Assembly (NCBI GenBank): GCA_022801715.1
Contig: JAAWSV010000007.1
Location: 1 to 64,000 of the forward strand
Direction: 5' to 3'
Length of the DNA stretch: 64,000 nucleotides
From: Oscillospiraceae bacterium
Lineage (GTDB): Bacteria > Bacillota > Clostridia > Oscillospirales > Oscillospiraceae
Shown here: positions 8,187-16,809 of the stretch, one piece after another
Position numbering within the stretch: position 1 is the first letter of the stretch
Layout of the letters: every line of letters starts with the position of its first letter
Program-made: the position numbers and the translations under genes
The notes under the pieces: model-generated
The model's input: only the letters and a program-made list of their open reading frames with translations
Database searches by the model: none
What the model was told of the DNA's origin: nothing

Positions 8187-8215
8187 TGGAAAACAGGGAG
8201 AAAATACGCTATAAT
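8187..8215 (+). promoter_or_regulatory. Probable promoter of the SLH nucleotidase-like gene
   Basis: A TATAAT box (8210-8215) lies 39 bp before the start codon. The -35 region 17 bp upstream is weak (TGGAAA, 8187-8192). Confidence 0.45.
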
Positions 8216-8254
8216 ACATTCCATCGTCATAGAACACAAGGAGGAGATACACAG

Positions 8255-10360
8255 ATGAGAAAGCAGAGAGTGCTGTCCTTGGTCTTGGCCTTGGTGATGG
8301 CCCTGAGCCTCTCCCTATGCGTCAGTGCCGATGAGAGCGGCGATCTGACCGGTGCGGTGGTGGTTATCCACACCGGGGATGTCCACGGGTCTATAGAGGG
8401 CTACGCCAAGGTGGCCGCCATGAAGAGCACCTATGAGGCGGCGGGGGCCTATGTGCTGCTCCTCGACGCCGGCGGCTTCGCCTCAGGGAGCCCCTACGTC
8501 CGCCATTCCAGTGGTGTGTCCGCGGTGGAGCTGATGAACGCCGCCGGCTACGTCGCCGCCGCGGTGGGGGAGAACGAGCTGAGTTATGGACAGGAGAAGC
8601 TGCAGGCGCTGACTGATCTGTCCAATTTCCCCCTGCTCTCCGCCAGCGTGATGAAGGGGGAGCCCCTTCTCCCCACCCATCAGATTTTTGAGGCTCCGGA
8701 CGGCCTGAAAATCGGCGTTTTCGGTCTCACCGCCCCGGAGATTGCCCACACCCTGAGCCCCAGTGCCGGAGAGGGCCTTACCTTCCTCACTGGCAGCGCC
8801 TTGGTCCGCGCGGCCAAAAACGAGGCTGCCGCCCTGCGGGAGGCCGGCTGTGAGCTGGTGATCTGCCTGAGCCACTTGGGCCTGCAGGGGGACGACGGGG
8901 CCCTGAGCCTTTTGAGGCAGGCGGAGGGCATTGACCTGATGATCGACGGCCACGCCCACACCACCCTGGAGGAGGTGAAGAAGGCCACCGGCGGCACCTG
9001 TATGGTGGGCGAAACCGCCCTCACCGCCGCCGGCAGCAGCTTTGCCGAGGTGGGCGTGGCGGTGTACATGGACGGGGAGATCGTCGCCCGGTCCCTGCCC
9101 TTGGACACCATCGCTGTCTCCGACGAGGCGGTGGCCGCCAAGGCTGCGGCCATTACAGACGAGGTGGACCGCTGGCTGGGCGAGACCATCGACAGCGCCC
9201 CCGCCCGCTTGGTCGGCGGGGCGGAGGCCCGGCGGGGGGAGACCAACTTGGGCGACCTTGTCTGTGATGCCATGCTGGTCTGGACTGAAGAGTTCGGCGG
9301 TGAAGTAATAGGGGAAATGGTGGATGCGGCCCTCCTCAGTGGCGGCGTTCTCCGGGACAGCATTGCTGCCGGGGAGGTCTGCTATGCCGACATCGCCGCT
9401 GCCTTGACTCCTGGCGAGACCTTGTGCACCATCCGTGTTACCGGTGCGGCCCTGATGGAGGCGTTGGAGTCTATGACTGCCGCCGCGCCCAAGGAGAGCT
9501 CCTCCTTCCCTCAGACAGCGAGAATGGACTTTGCCCTGAACATGTTGGAGCCCTTTGAGAGCGCTGGCTACTACCCCAATACCGAACAGTTGAAGCCCGC
9601 CGCCATCCATCGTGTGACCGTCACTGCGGTGGGCTATAAGGAGTTCGACCCTGAGGCCATCTACACTGTTGCCATCAATAGCAGCCTCAGGCCCGCGGCC
9701 TTCGCCCCTTTTGAGCGGAGCCGGATCAACTTGGGCGAACCCTTGGAGGATGTGTTAGCTATCTGCGGCATCGGGGCGCTGGACCCCGGCAGCTACGCGG
9801 AGAGCGCCGGGCGCATGAAACTGGTGGGTTATCAGGACGTCACCAGCGACAAGTGGTACGCCTCGGCGGTGAACTATGTCAGCACCACGGGCCTGATGCA
9901 GGGCTCCGCCGGCCTGTTCCGCCCCGGTGAGGCCATGAACCGGGCCATGCTGGTGACGGTGCTCTACCGTATGGCCGGCTCCCCGGCGGTGGAGGGGACC
10001 TCCCCCTTCACCGATGTGCCGGCGGGCAAGTGGTACACCGATGCGGTGCTCTGGGCCAGCAAAAATGGCATCGTCCAAGGCCAGACCGCCGACACCTTCG
10101 CCCCCAACGCCAGCATCACCCGCCAGCAGCTGGCCACCTTCCTCTACCGCTACGCCCAGGCGAAGCCCGTCCAGTCCAACCTCTCCGCTTTCACCGACGC
10201 CGGCCAGGTGAGCGCCTACGCCGCTGACCCTTTGGCTTGGGCGGTGGAGAACGGCTTCGTCGGCGGTACCACCCCCACCACCTTGGCCCCCCGCGACACC
10301 GCCTCCCGCGCCATGGTTGCCGCGGTGCTCATGCGGTATCAGCAGGGACAGGCGGAATAG
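8255..10360 (+). CDS. Secreted 5'-nucleotidase-like protein with SLH anchor; active site altered
   Basis: A 701-residue surface protein. It has a signal peptide (residues 1-25, cleavage near VSA-D), a metallophosphatase domain (about 30-290), a 5'-nucleotidase C-terminal domain ('NLGDLVCDAML' and 'LLSGGVLRDSIAAGEVCYAD', about 325-520) and three SLH repeats (about 525-701) for cell-wall binding. Metal-site residues are partly lost. The first motif keeps Asp42 and His44 (TGDVHG). The expected DAGD reads DAGG (Gly74), and the expected GNHE reads GENE (105-108). Later His motifs (LSHLG, DGHAHT) remain. UshA-type enzymes hydrolyse nucleotides outside the cell; with these changes, catalysis is doubtful. 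The start is ATG at 8255, preceded by AAGGAGGAG. Confidence 0.88.
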   Translation: MRKQRVLSLVLALVMALSLSLCVSADESGDLTGAVVVIHTGDVHGSIEGYAKVAAMKSTYEAAGAYVLLLDAGGFASGSPYVRHSSGVSAVELMNAAGYVAAAVGENELSYGQEKLQALTDLSNFPLLSASVMKGEPLLPTHQIFEAPDGLKIGVFGLTAPEIAHTLSPSAGEGLTFLTGSALVRAAKNEAAALREAGCELVICLSHLGLQGDDGALSLLRQAEGIDLMIDGHAHTTLEEVKKATGGTCMVGETALTAAGSSFAEVGVAVYMDGEIVARSLPLDTIAVSDEAVAAKAAAITDEVDRWLGETIDSAPARLVGGAEARRGETNLGDLVCDAMLVWTEEFGGEVIGEMVDAALLSGGVLRDSIAAGEVCYADIAAALTPGETLCTIRVTGAALMEALESMTAAAPKESSSFPQTARMDFALNMLEPFESAGYYPNTEQLKPAAIHRVTVTAVGYKEFDPEAIYTVAINSSLRPAAFAPFERSRINLGEPLEDVLAICGIGALDPGSYAESAGRMKLVGYQDVTSDKWYASAVNYVSTTGLMQGSAGLFRPGEAMNRAMLVTVLYRMAGSPAVEGTSPFTDVPAGKWYTDAVLWASKNGIVQGQTADTFAPNASITRQQLATFLYRYAQAKPVQSNLSAFTDAGQVSAYAADPLAWAVENGFVGGTTPTTLAPRDTASRAMVAAVLMRYQQGQAE

Positions 10361-10391
10361 GCATAGGATTTTGTACAGAGGAGGACAAACT

Positions 10392-11168
10392 GTGGGTACA
10401 GCGCGGGATATCTTCGGCGGCAGTTTTGCCGAAATCCACATCCGGCGGGGGGAAACCACCGTGGACTTGGGGGGCATGACCCCGGAGCGGGTGACGGATC
10501 TGCGGATCTACTCCGGCAAGAAAAATGATCTCTCCCTCCTCTCCGACTACCCCAATGTTACCCGGCTCTTCCTTCAGGGGGACTTCACCAGCATCGACGC
10601 GGCAGGCGGCCTGCGCCAGCTGAGCCGCCTGTGCCTCTACCCCTCCGGGCCGGTGGACTGCGCCGCCCTGTCGGGCCTGTCCCTGAGGGAGCTGGTGATC
10701 TGCCGCCACATGGCGGAGCACATCGAGGCCCTCTTTTCTCCCGCACTGCGCCTGCTGGAGATCGGTGCGCTGCGCCGGCTCAGTGACCTGTCCTTTCTTG
10801 AGGAGGCGGGGAGCGTCGAGAAGCTCTATCTCCACGGCCTCCCCGCTGTGGAGGCCCTGCCGGACTTCGCCGCCCTCCCGAGCCTCTATGCCTTAAAGCT
10901 CTATGAGCTCCACAGGCTCAGCGACTTGGAGAGCCTTACCCGATCCCAGATCCGCTATTTAGCGGCCTCCCTGATCGCGGACAAAGTCACCGGCACCAAG
11001 CTGGCAGGGACGCTGCTGGCCATGCCCAAGCTGGAGCGGGCGGACCTGACCTTCGTGGATCGCTCCGGCTCCCGGCGATACACCGTTCTGGAAAACCAGC
11101 TGCGCAAAGCCGGCAGGCTTGACCTTCTGGCGGCGGGCATGGACTATCAGGCTTGGGAGCGGCTGTAG
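10392..11168 (+). CDS. Leucine-rich-repeat-like cytosolic protein
   Basis: A 258-residue protein with repeating 22-25-residue units of leucine-rich-repeat character, for example 'NVTRLFLQGDFTSIDAAGGLRQLSRLCLYPSG', 'LLEIGALRRLSDLSFLEEAGSVEKLYLHGL' and 'SLYALKLYELHRLSDLESL'. There is no signal peptide and no membrane segment. The start is GTG at 10392, with AGAGGAGG ahead; a further upstream Met lies inside the previous gene. It begins 31 bp after the SLH nucleotidase-like gene and is closed by a terminator, so the two may share a transcript. Its role is unknown; it probably provides a protein-binding surface. Confidence 0.7.
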   Translation: MGTARDIFGGSFAEIHIRRGETTVDLGGMTPERVTDLRIYSGKKNDLSLLSDYPNVTRLFLQGDFTSIDAAGGLRQLSRLCLYPSGPVDCAALSGLSLRELVICRHMAEHIEALFSPALRLLEIGALRRLSDLSFLEEAGSVEKLYLHGLPAVEALPDFAALPSLYALKLYELHRLSDLESLTRSQIRYLAASLIADKVTGTKLAGTLLAMPKLERADLTFVDRSGSRRYTVLENQLRKAGRLDLLAAGMDYQAWERL

Positions 11169-11181
11169 AAAAAAACGACCC

Positions 11182-11210
11182 AAAAGGAGACGGGAAACCG
11201 TCTCCTTTTT
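11182..11210 (+). terminator. Terminator
   Basis: AAAAGGAGACGG (11182-11193) pairs with CCGTCTCCTTTT (11198-11209), closing a GAAA loop and running into Ts. It ends the transcript of the LRR-like gene. Confidence 0.88.
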
Positions 11211-11224
11211 ATCGCAAAACACGG

Positions 11225-11252
11225 TTGACAAATCCGGGAAAAGCCGTACAAT
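11225..11252 (+). promoter_or_regulatory. Promoter of the PTS_EIIC_2-type gene
   Basis: TTGACA (11225-11230) and TACAAT (11247-11252) are separated by 16 bp, 57 bp before the start codon. Confidence 0.65.
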
Positions 11253-11308
11253 ACATATGACACCTGTCAAGACACCTATATGAAAATGGAAAAGAGAGGG
11301 CTTCTCCC

Positions 11309-12385
11309 ATGGACAAAATGCAGACGTTTCTCCAGCGAAAAAACATTGTCATCTCCGCCAGACGGTACGGGATCGACGCCTTGGGGGCCATGGCCCAGGG
11401 CCTGTTCTGCTCCCTGCTCATCGGCACCATCATTCAAACCTTGGGCCAGCAGTTTGGCATCCCCTTCCTGACAGACGCCGGAACCTTTGCCAAGGCCATG
11501 TCGGCTCCGGCCATGGCCATCGCCATCGGCTACGCCCTCCAAGCGCCGCCTCTGGTGCTGTTCTCCTTGGCGGCGGTGGGACAGGCGGCCAACGCCATGG
11601 GCGGCGCCGGCGGCCCCTTGGCGGTGCTGTTCATTGCCATCATCGCCGCGGAGCTGGGCAAGGTGGTTTCCAAGGAGACCAAGGTGGACATCTTGGTGAC
11701 CCCCTCGGTGACGATACTCTCCGGTGTGGCGCTGGCCTACCTGATCGCGCCTCCCATCGGCGCTCTGGCGGACAGCTTTGGCACCCTGATCAACCGTACC
11801 ACCATGCTCCAGCCCTTCTGGATGGGCATTGCCGTCTCGGTGCTGGTGGGAATCGCCCTGACGCTCCCCATCTCCTCCGCGGCCATCTGCCACACCTTGG
11901 GCTTGGTGGGGCTGGCGGGGGGCGCCGCCGTGGCGGGCTGCTGTGCCCAGATGGTGGGCTTCGCCGTCATGTCCTTCCGGGAGAACCGCTGGGGCGGTCT
12001 TGTGAGCCAGGGCTTGGGTACCTCCATGCTCCAGATGGGCAACATCATAAAGAACCCCCGGATCTGGATTCCCCCCACGCTGGCCTCCGCCATCACCGGC
12101 CCCATCGCCACCTGCCTCTTCCGTCTGGAGATGAATGGCGAGGCGGTAAATGCCGGCATGGGTACCTGCGGCCTCTGCGGGCAGATCGGCATCTGGACCG
12201 GCTGGCTCGCCCCCAGCGAGACGGCCATCAGCAAGGTGGGCGCCGCGGCGGTGAGCCCCACGGCTATGCACTGGGCGGGCCTGTTTCTGGTGTGCTTCAT
12301 CCTCCCCGCCGTGCTGTCCGTCATCTTCTGTGAGCTTCTGCGGAAGATCGGCTGGATCAAGGAGGGCGATTTGACCCTGAGCTGA
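11309..12385 (+). CDS. PTS_EIIC_2-family membrane transport protein
   Basis: A 358-residue polytopic protein with about ten hydrophobic segments rich in Gly and Ala ('LFCSLLIGTIIQTLGQQFGIPF', 'LALTLPISSAAICHTLGLVGLAGGAAVAG'). The opening 'FLQRKNIVISARRYGIDALGAMAQGLF' is typical of the PTS_EIIC_2 family, membrane proteins resembling sugar phosphotransferase IIC subunits. No EIIA, EIIB or HPr-type gene lies nearby, so phosphotransferase-coupled sugar uptake is uncertain; it may act alone or borrow partners. It has its own promoter and terminator, suggesting a single-gene unit. ATG at 11309 has a modest GAGAGGG upstream. Confidence 0.8.
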   Translation: MDKMQTFLQRKNIVISARRYGIDALGAMAQGLFCSLLIGTIIQTLGQQFGIPFLTDAGTFAKAMSAPAMAIAIGYALQAPPLVLFSLAAVGQAANAMGGAGGPLAVLFIAIIAAELGKVVSKETKVDILVTPSVTILSGVALAYLIAPPIGALADSFGTLINRTTMLQPFWMGIAVSVLVGIALTLPISSAAICHTLGLVGLAGGAAVAGCCAQMVGFAVMSFRENRWGGLVSQGLGTSMLQMGNIIKNPRIWIPPTLASAITGPIATCLFRLEMNGEAVNAGMGTCGLCGQIGIWTGWLAPSETAISKVGAAAVSPTAMHWAGLFLVCFILPAVLSVIFCELLRKIGWIKEGDLTLS

Positions 12386-12406
12386 GGAGGGAGCGTAAAC
12401 CCGCAG

Positions 12407-12446
12407 CAGGCCCCCGGACACACCCTGTCCGGGGGCCTGTTTTTTC
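12407..12446 (+). terminator. Terminator
   Basis: A perfect 14-bp stem (CAGGCCCCCGGACA at 12407-12420, complement at 12426-12439) with a 5-nt loop is followed by six Ts. It ends the PTS_EIIC_2 transcript. Confidence 0.93.
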
Positions 12447-12563
12447 AAAATTCTCACCATCCGAGAGAGATTCCAAGCCTCTTGGGTGGCATTCTCACTG
12501 TCAGGATGGTAGAATTCTCTCAGAATCCACCACCGAGAGGCAGCCAGAAAGGAGCAGATTACC

Positions 12564-13841
12564 ATGGAACAGAGAACCATCGGCAAATTCATCACCGCCC
12601 TGCGGAAGGCCAGCGGCATGACCCAGCGGGACTTGGCGGAGCGGTTAGGTGTGTCGGACAAGAGCGTCAGCCGCTGGGAGCGGGACGAGGGGGCGCCGGA
12701 CCTGTCCCTGATCCCGGTGCTGGCGGAGATCTTCGGCGTGACCTGCGACGAACTCCTCCGGGGGGAGCGCCGTCCCCCGGAGGAGCGGGCGGCGGTCAGC
12801 GAGGAGGGGAGCACCCTCCGGGGGGAGAAGCAGCGCCGGCGGCTGGTAAAGGCGGCTCTCTCCCAGTACCGCTCACGGGTTTACATCGCCGCGGGCCTCT
12901 CCCTCTTAGGGCTGATTGCGGCCATGATCGCCAATTTGGCCTTCCTCCAAGCTATCTTAGGATTCTTCTTGGGGACCGCCTTCTATGTGGCCAGCGCCAT
13001 CTGCTTGGCCATCTTCGTCAACCGGGCTTTCCTCAGCGTGGAGGATGCGGGGCTGGAGGAGGGGGAGCTGTCCCAGTTCAAGCGGCAGGTCATCGCCTCC
13101 GCCCGCCGGTCCTTAGGACTGACCGTGACCCTCTTGGGCTTCACGGCCCCGCTGCTGCTGGCGGGAGCCTACACGGGTCTGGGTACGGAGGCCACGCTGC
13201 TCCTGGGCACAGTCTGCGCCGCCGTGTTCCTGCTGGTCTACGCCATAGTCTGGCACTTCCTCACCCCTGCCCTCCTGCGGCGGGGGGTGTACACCTTAGA
13301 GGCACAGGAGGAGGCGGCCTACCGACATAACCGCAGGCTCCTCCGCCGCTGTACCGCCGTCCTGACGGCCCTGCTCCTCGTCACCCTCCTATCCCACCAG
13401 GCGGTCACCGTCATCTGGGGTCCTTGGACCATCATGGAGGGGGAGGTGTTCCATGACTATGACAGCTTCGCCGCCTGTATGGAGCGGGACATCCCCCACC
13501 CGGACGGGCCCCGCGGCGTTCAGGCCGTGGCGCCGGAGTCGGTGGAGCACTACTACGACGAGTCCGGCCAAGAGATCAGCCAAGAGGAGGCGTTCCGCCA
13601 GACCTTGGAGGACGGGGAGGGGAACGTGGTGTGCACCTACATCAAGCGAAACGACAGCGTCATCTCCATCCAATACAGTGAGAATGAGGACGGCACCCTC
13701 CTGCCCATCACCGTCTACACGCAGGACGACTACGACCGGGCGGTGAAGAAGGCCCACCGCCGCCACGTCCTCTTCGCTGTCCTCTGCTGTGCCGAGATTG
13801 CCGCTGTCGCAGCGGCCTACCGAAAAAAGCGGGTAGGGTAA
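12564..13841 (+). CDS. XRE family regulator with C-terminal membrane domain
   Basis: A 425-residue protein. Residues 1-65 form a helix-turn-helix of the Cro/CI type ('IGKFITALRKASGMTQRDLAERLGVSDKSVSRWERD', then 'LIPVLAEIFGVTCDELL'). A linker follows, then four or five membrane segments (about 108-155, 195-255 and 275-295). An extracytoplasmic stretch (about 300-400) comes next, then a final membrane segment (about 405-420). Such architectures, common in Oscillospiraceae, suggest a membrane-tethered regulator responding to an envelope signal; this is inference. The start is ATG at 12564, with AAAGGAG upstream. The 178-bp gap before it holds several short inverted repeats (for example CCATCC/GGATGG) but no clear promoter. 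Confidence 0.85.
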   Translation: MEQRTIGKFITALRKASGMTQRDLAERLGVSDKSVSRWERDEGAPDLSLIPVLAEIFGVTCDELLRGERRPPEERAAVSEEGSTLRGEKQRRRLVKAALSQYRSRVYIAAGLSLLGLIAAMIANLAFLQAILGFFLGTAFYVASAICLAIFVNRAFLSVEDAGLEEGELSQFKRQVIASARRSLGLTVTLLGFTAPLLLAGAYTGLGTEATLLLGTVCAAVFLLVYAIVWHFLTPALLRRGVYTLEAQEEAAYRHNRRLLRRCTAVLTALLLVTLLSHQAVTVIWGPWTIMEGEVFHDYDSFAACMERDIPHPDGPRGVQAVAPESVEHYYDESGQEISQEEAFRQTLEDGEGNVVCTYIKRNDSVISIQYSENEDGTLLPITVYTQDDYDRAVKKAHRRHVLFAVLCCAEIAAVAAAYRKKRVG

Positions 13842-13886
13842 AAATGGAGGGCCAAAATCACAAATTTCCCACTCCCAACACCGCAG

Positions 13887-13928
13887 ACAGCAGGAAACGA
13901 GAGGCGTCCGCCTCTCGTTTCCTGCTGT
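13887..13928. terminator. Bidirectional terminator between convergent genes
   Basis: A perfect 19-bp stem (13887-13905 with 13910-13928) with a 4-nt loop sits between the XRE gene and the FMN-binding lipoprotein gene. It can stop transcription from both sides. Confidence 0.85.
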
Positions 13929-13965
13929 TCGACCCTCTCAATAAAGCACGATTCCCGTGCCCTCG

Positions 13966-14406
13966 TCAGTGTGCCGTGTCCACCAACACAATGCTGGAGT
14001 CCCCCTTGCGGGCCTGCTCCAGCACCGCCTCCGCCAGCTTTTGGAAGGAGCTGTGGGAGGAGGTGGCTCCGGTCAGCGCGTCAATTCCACCATTCCCCTG
14101 TCCCTCCAGAAGCTGTCCGGCGTAGTAGCGGGTGTACTCGTTGGGATAGGTGCCGTTGACGTGGAGCATATTCTGCATATAAGCGTTGTCCCAGCTCTTG
14201 ATAAAGCCGCTGGGGTTTTCGGCGTTGTACTCCACGGAGACAATGCTGCCGTCCTTTACCATGATGGTGATGTACTCCTTCCAGCCGTGGCTGTACTCCG
14301 CGGCTTGGGCGGTGTAGTAGCCGTCCTGGAGGGTGTCCTCCCCGCCGCAGGATGTCAGAGCTGCCACCAGAAGCAGGGCCAGGACGATCATGACAATCCG
14401 TTTCAT
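13966..14406 (-). CDS. FMN-binding lipoprotein
   Basis: A 146-residue exported lipoprotein with a signal peptide ending in the lipobox LTSC (Cys20). The body is a single FMN_bind domain (about 26-140). The segment 'DALTGATSS' (109-117) matches the covalent flavinylation motif D-x-x-(S/T)-G-A-(S/T)-x-(S/T) seen in NqrC, RnfG and the electron-transfer lipoprotein PplA. FMN would be attached by an ApbE-type transferase, which is not in this window. The start overlaps the upstream chemoreceptor's stop by four bases (ATGA), so the two are translated together. A role in extracytoplasmic electron transfer or redox sensing linked to that receptor is inferred. Confidence 0.88.
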   Translation of the reverse strand: MKRIVMIVLALLLVAALTSCGGEDTLQDGYYTAQAAEYSHGWKEYITIMVKDGSIVSVEYNAENPSGFIKSWDNAYMQNMLHVNGTYPNEYTRYYAGQLLEGQGNGGIDALTGATSSHSSFQKLAEAVLEQARKGDSSIVLVDTAH

Positions 14407-16430
14407 CTGCCGCTCTCCTCCTTCACAACAAATTTCTTCACTTGGAAGCGCAGGGACTCCGCCTCCTTGGCCAGCAGCCCGCTGGACTGCTCTGTGCCGG
14501 TGGCGTTCTCAAGGTTCCGTTCGGCGATGGCGGCGATGGTCTCGATCCGCTCCTCCATGATGGACAGGGCGCTCTCCTGACTCTGCACCGCGGCCACCAG
14601 ATGGTCGGTGATGTTGCTGATCTGGCCGGAGACGGCGGAGATATCCTGGAGAGAGCTGGCGGCGTCGGCGGTGAGTTCCACGCCGGTCTGGATGATGGAG
14701 TGGGTGCTTCGGACCATGTCCGCGGCACTCTGGGCGGCCTCGCTGCTTCGGGAGGCCAGCTGGCGGACCTCGCCGGCCACCACGGCAAAGCCCTTCCCGG
14801 CTGCGCCGGCCCGGGCGGCCTCCACCGAGGCGTTGATAGCCAGAATCCCCGTTTGGAAGGCGATGTCCTCAATGTCCTTGGCGATCTGGGTGATCTTCTG
14901 GGCATTGGCGCTGATGTCGCCCATGGCGGCGGAGAGGGCGTCCATGCGGGTGTTGGCCTCTTGGATGCACTGGGCGATCTCCTCGGTCTTGGTGCGGGTC
15001 TGACCGCTGCTCTCTGTGACGCTGGTCAGGCGCTCCTTCACATGGGCCACCTCGCTGACCAGTTCCTCTGTGGACTGGGTCTGCTCCACCGAGGCCTGCT
15101 GGAGCTGGCCGGACTGGCCGTTGAGCTCCTCGGACATCTCCGCCAGACGGCTGGCGGCGTCCCGGAAGCCGGTGATGGTGGCGTTCATGGACTGGAGGAT
15201 GGTGCCAAGGCTGGCTTGGATCAGGGCGAAGTCCCCCTGATAGCTCACCTGAGGCTCCGCTGTCAGATTCCCCCGGGCCACCTGCGTCAGCACCTGCTGG
15301 ATATCGGATATGTAGCGGTTGATGCTCTCCACGGTGGCGCTCAGTGTGCAGGTCAAGACCTCCAGCTCATCCCCGGAGCGGACCTGGACCACCTCTGTGT
15401 GGAGATCGCCGTTGGACAGGGCCACCATGCGCTCGGTCACGCTCTTCACCGGGCGGGAGATGGACCGGGCCAGACGCAGTACCACTAAAATGGACAGGGC
15501 CAGCACCAGCAGGGTGGACAGCACCGCCACCAGCATGGCGCCGTTGATATAGGAGGCGTAGTCCGCCTTGGGGACTTGAATCACCAGGGACCACTGGGTT
15601 CCACGAATGGGGGCGAAGGCCGCCAGCATGGTCTCCCCGCCCACGGAGAACTCCGCGGCGCCGGTCTCGTCGCTGGTGACGCGGTTGACCACCGTCTGAT
15701 TTCCGCCGATGAGCTGGTCCGCGGCGCTCCCGGAGAGAATCAGGGACTGGTCCGGGTGGCCGGTGACGGCGCCGGTGTGGCTGACCATGTAGGCCATGCC
15801 GTGCCGGCCCAGGTTGATGCTGCTGATCACGTCGTTAAGCGTGTCATACTTGTAGACGCCGACCACATACAGCGCGGTCTCCCCGTCAATCTTCACAGGC
15901 ATCCCCATGGTGATGCCCAGCTGGTCCTGGAACCGGGTGGAGGCATCTGTGGTCAGGTTGTCTGTCTCCTGCAAGAGGGCGAAGAAGCTGCTGTTCAGGC
16001 TCTCCGGCGCGCCGCTGATCCCTTGGATCAGACGGCCGTTGAGGTCATAGAGGGCGATGGTGTGGAACTCATAGACCTCGGCGGCCTCGGTGAGCACCAG
16101 GTTCCGGTTTGTCCGGAGGAGGCCGGCGTTGACCGCCCCGGTCTCCGGGTCTGCGGCGGCGGACTCCCCCATGCGGGAGTCTGCGGCGATGGACATCATC
16201 CGGTCCGCCAGCATGTGGATATTGGCCTCCACGGTTTTGGCCGACTGCCGCGCCATAGGCTGCATGCTGTCCAGCAGAATATTGTTGGCCAGAGACTGCA
16301 TCGCCGCCGCCATAATCACACAGCACACAATCACCAGCACCAGAATGTTGAGGATCGTATTCTTCAAGATCTTGCCATTGAGGCTCCTTTTGATCTCCCG
16401 TTTTGAGGAGTCTGCTCTATTCCCGGACAC
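14403..16430 (-). CDS. Methyl-accepting chemotaxis protein (dCache-type sensor)
   Basis: A 675-residue transmembrane chemoreceptor. An N-terminal membrane segment (about residues 22-45) precedes a large periplasmic-side double-Cache-like domain (about 46-300, containing '[19 protein letters not shown]'). A second membrane segment (about 305-330), a HAMP domain ('[17 protein letters not shown]') and a long coiled-coil signalling domain follow. The hairpin tip is intact ('[35 protein letters not shown]'). GTG at 16430 is chosen because AAGGAG lies nine bases ahead; another GTG at 16436 is too close. The gene has a structured leader and is coupled to the FMN-binding lipoprotein, suggesting a redox-linked signal. 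Confidence 0.93.
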   Translation of the reverse strand: MSGNRADSSKREIKRSLNGKILKNTILNILVLVIVCCVIMAAAMQSLANNILLDSMQPMARQSAKTVEANIHMLADRMMSIAADSRMGESAAADPETGAVNAGLLRTNRNLVLTEAAEVYEFHTIALYDLNGRLIQGISGAPESLNSSFFALLQETDNLTTDASTRFQDQLGITMGMPVKIDGETALYVVGVYKYDTLNDVISSINLGRHGMAYMVSHTGAVTGHPDQSLILSGSAADQLIGGNQTVVNRVTSDETGAAEFSVGGETMLAAFAPIRGTQWSLVIQVPKADYASYINGAMLVAVLSTLLVLALSILVVLRLARSISRPVKSVTERMVALSNGDLHTEVVQVRSGDELEVLTCTLSATVESINRYISDIQQVLTQVARGNLTAEPQVSYQGDFALIQASLGTILQSMNATITGFRDAASRLAEMSEELNGQSGQLQQASVEQTQSTEELVSEVAHVKERLTSVTESSGQTRTKTEEIAQCIQEANTRMDALSAAMGDISANAQKITQIAKDIEDIAFQTGILAINASVEAARAGAAGKGFAVVAGEVRQLASRSSEAAQSAADMVRSTHSIIQTGVELTADAASSLQDISAVSGQISNITDHLVAAVQSQESALSIMEERIETIAAIAERNLENATGTEQSSGLLAKEAESLRFQVKKFVVKEESGR

Positions 16431-16457
16431 GTCCACATTCTCCTTTTCTTTGTCGTC

Positions 16458-16547
16458 CCCAAGCTGCCGCCCGCGGTGCCTTGGGGCATAGGAAAAGCCC
16501 ACCAACATGCCGCGGGCGCCATGAGGCCAGCCATGGCAGCGGTTGGG
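16458..16547 (-). other. Structured 5' leader of the chemoreceptor mRNA
   Basis: The leader contains long-range complementarity. CCCAA (forward 16458-16462) pairs with TTGGG (16543-16547). GCTGCC (16463-16468) pairs with GGCAGC (16535-16540). GCCCGCGG (16469-16476) pairs with CCGCGGGC (16510-16517), and small hairpins lie inside. A competing hairpin GCCATG/CATGGC (16518-16523, 16532-16537) shares bases with the outer helix. It lies just upstream of the ribosome site. It matches no riboswitch class I can name with confidence. The rest of the 379-bp gap (16431-16809) holds the two divergent promoters. Confidence 0.4.
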
Positions 16548-16561
16548 AGACTTCGCGTCAT

Positions 16562-16590
16562 AGTATACCATGCGGCAGTCAAAAAGGGAA
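16562..16590 (-). promoter_or_regulatory. Possible promoter of the chemoreceptor-lipoprotein operon
   Basis: TATACT (complement of 16562-16567) has a weak -35 (TTCCCT, complement of 16585-16590) 17 bp away. Transcription from here would give a leader of about 125 nt. Confidence 0.35.
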
Positions 16591-16725
16591 GCCCCTTTTT
16601 TGGTATTTAGCCCCTCTTGGATCACAGTAAATTTCCCTGAACGGCCAGCCCGGCGGCGCCGGCACACGGGAGATCAGGCGGAGGGGAAGAGACGGGGATT
16701 CTGCTTCTCCCTTTCGGGGGGACTA

Positions 16726-16754
16726 TTGCTTTTGTGCCCAGCGGGCGGTATAAT
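16726..16754 (+). promoter_or_regulatory. Promoter of the LRR/VWA/MoxR cluster
   Basis: TTGCTT (16726-16731) and TATAAT (16749-16754) are separated by 17 bp, 55 bp before the first LRR gene. Confidence 0.6.
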
Positions 16755-16809
16755 GTCAGCAGAAAAATATGGCCGCGTGGACACAGAAATCAATACGGAG
16801 GAAACAGCT

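Noticed and set aside
11276-12814. A 512-codon minus-strand open frame spanning two genes
   Set aside because: It crosses a strong terminator and is antisense to the PTS_EIIC_2 gene; its Gly/His/Gln-rich sequence shows no fold pattern.
16430-16560. c-di-GMP-I riboswitch upstream of the chemoreceptor
   Set aside because: A GACGCGAAG stretch loosely resembles the GACGCAAAG core, but the first half of the aptamer and the conserved 3' receptor are missing. It is kept only as an unassigned structured leader.
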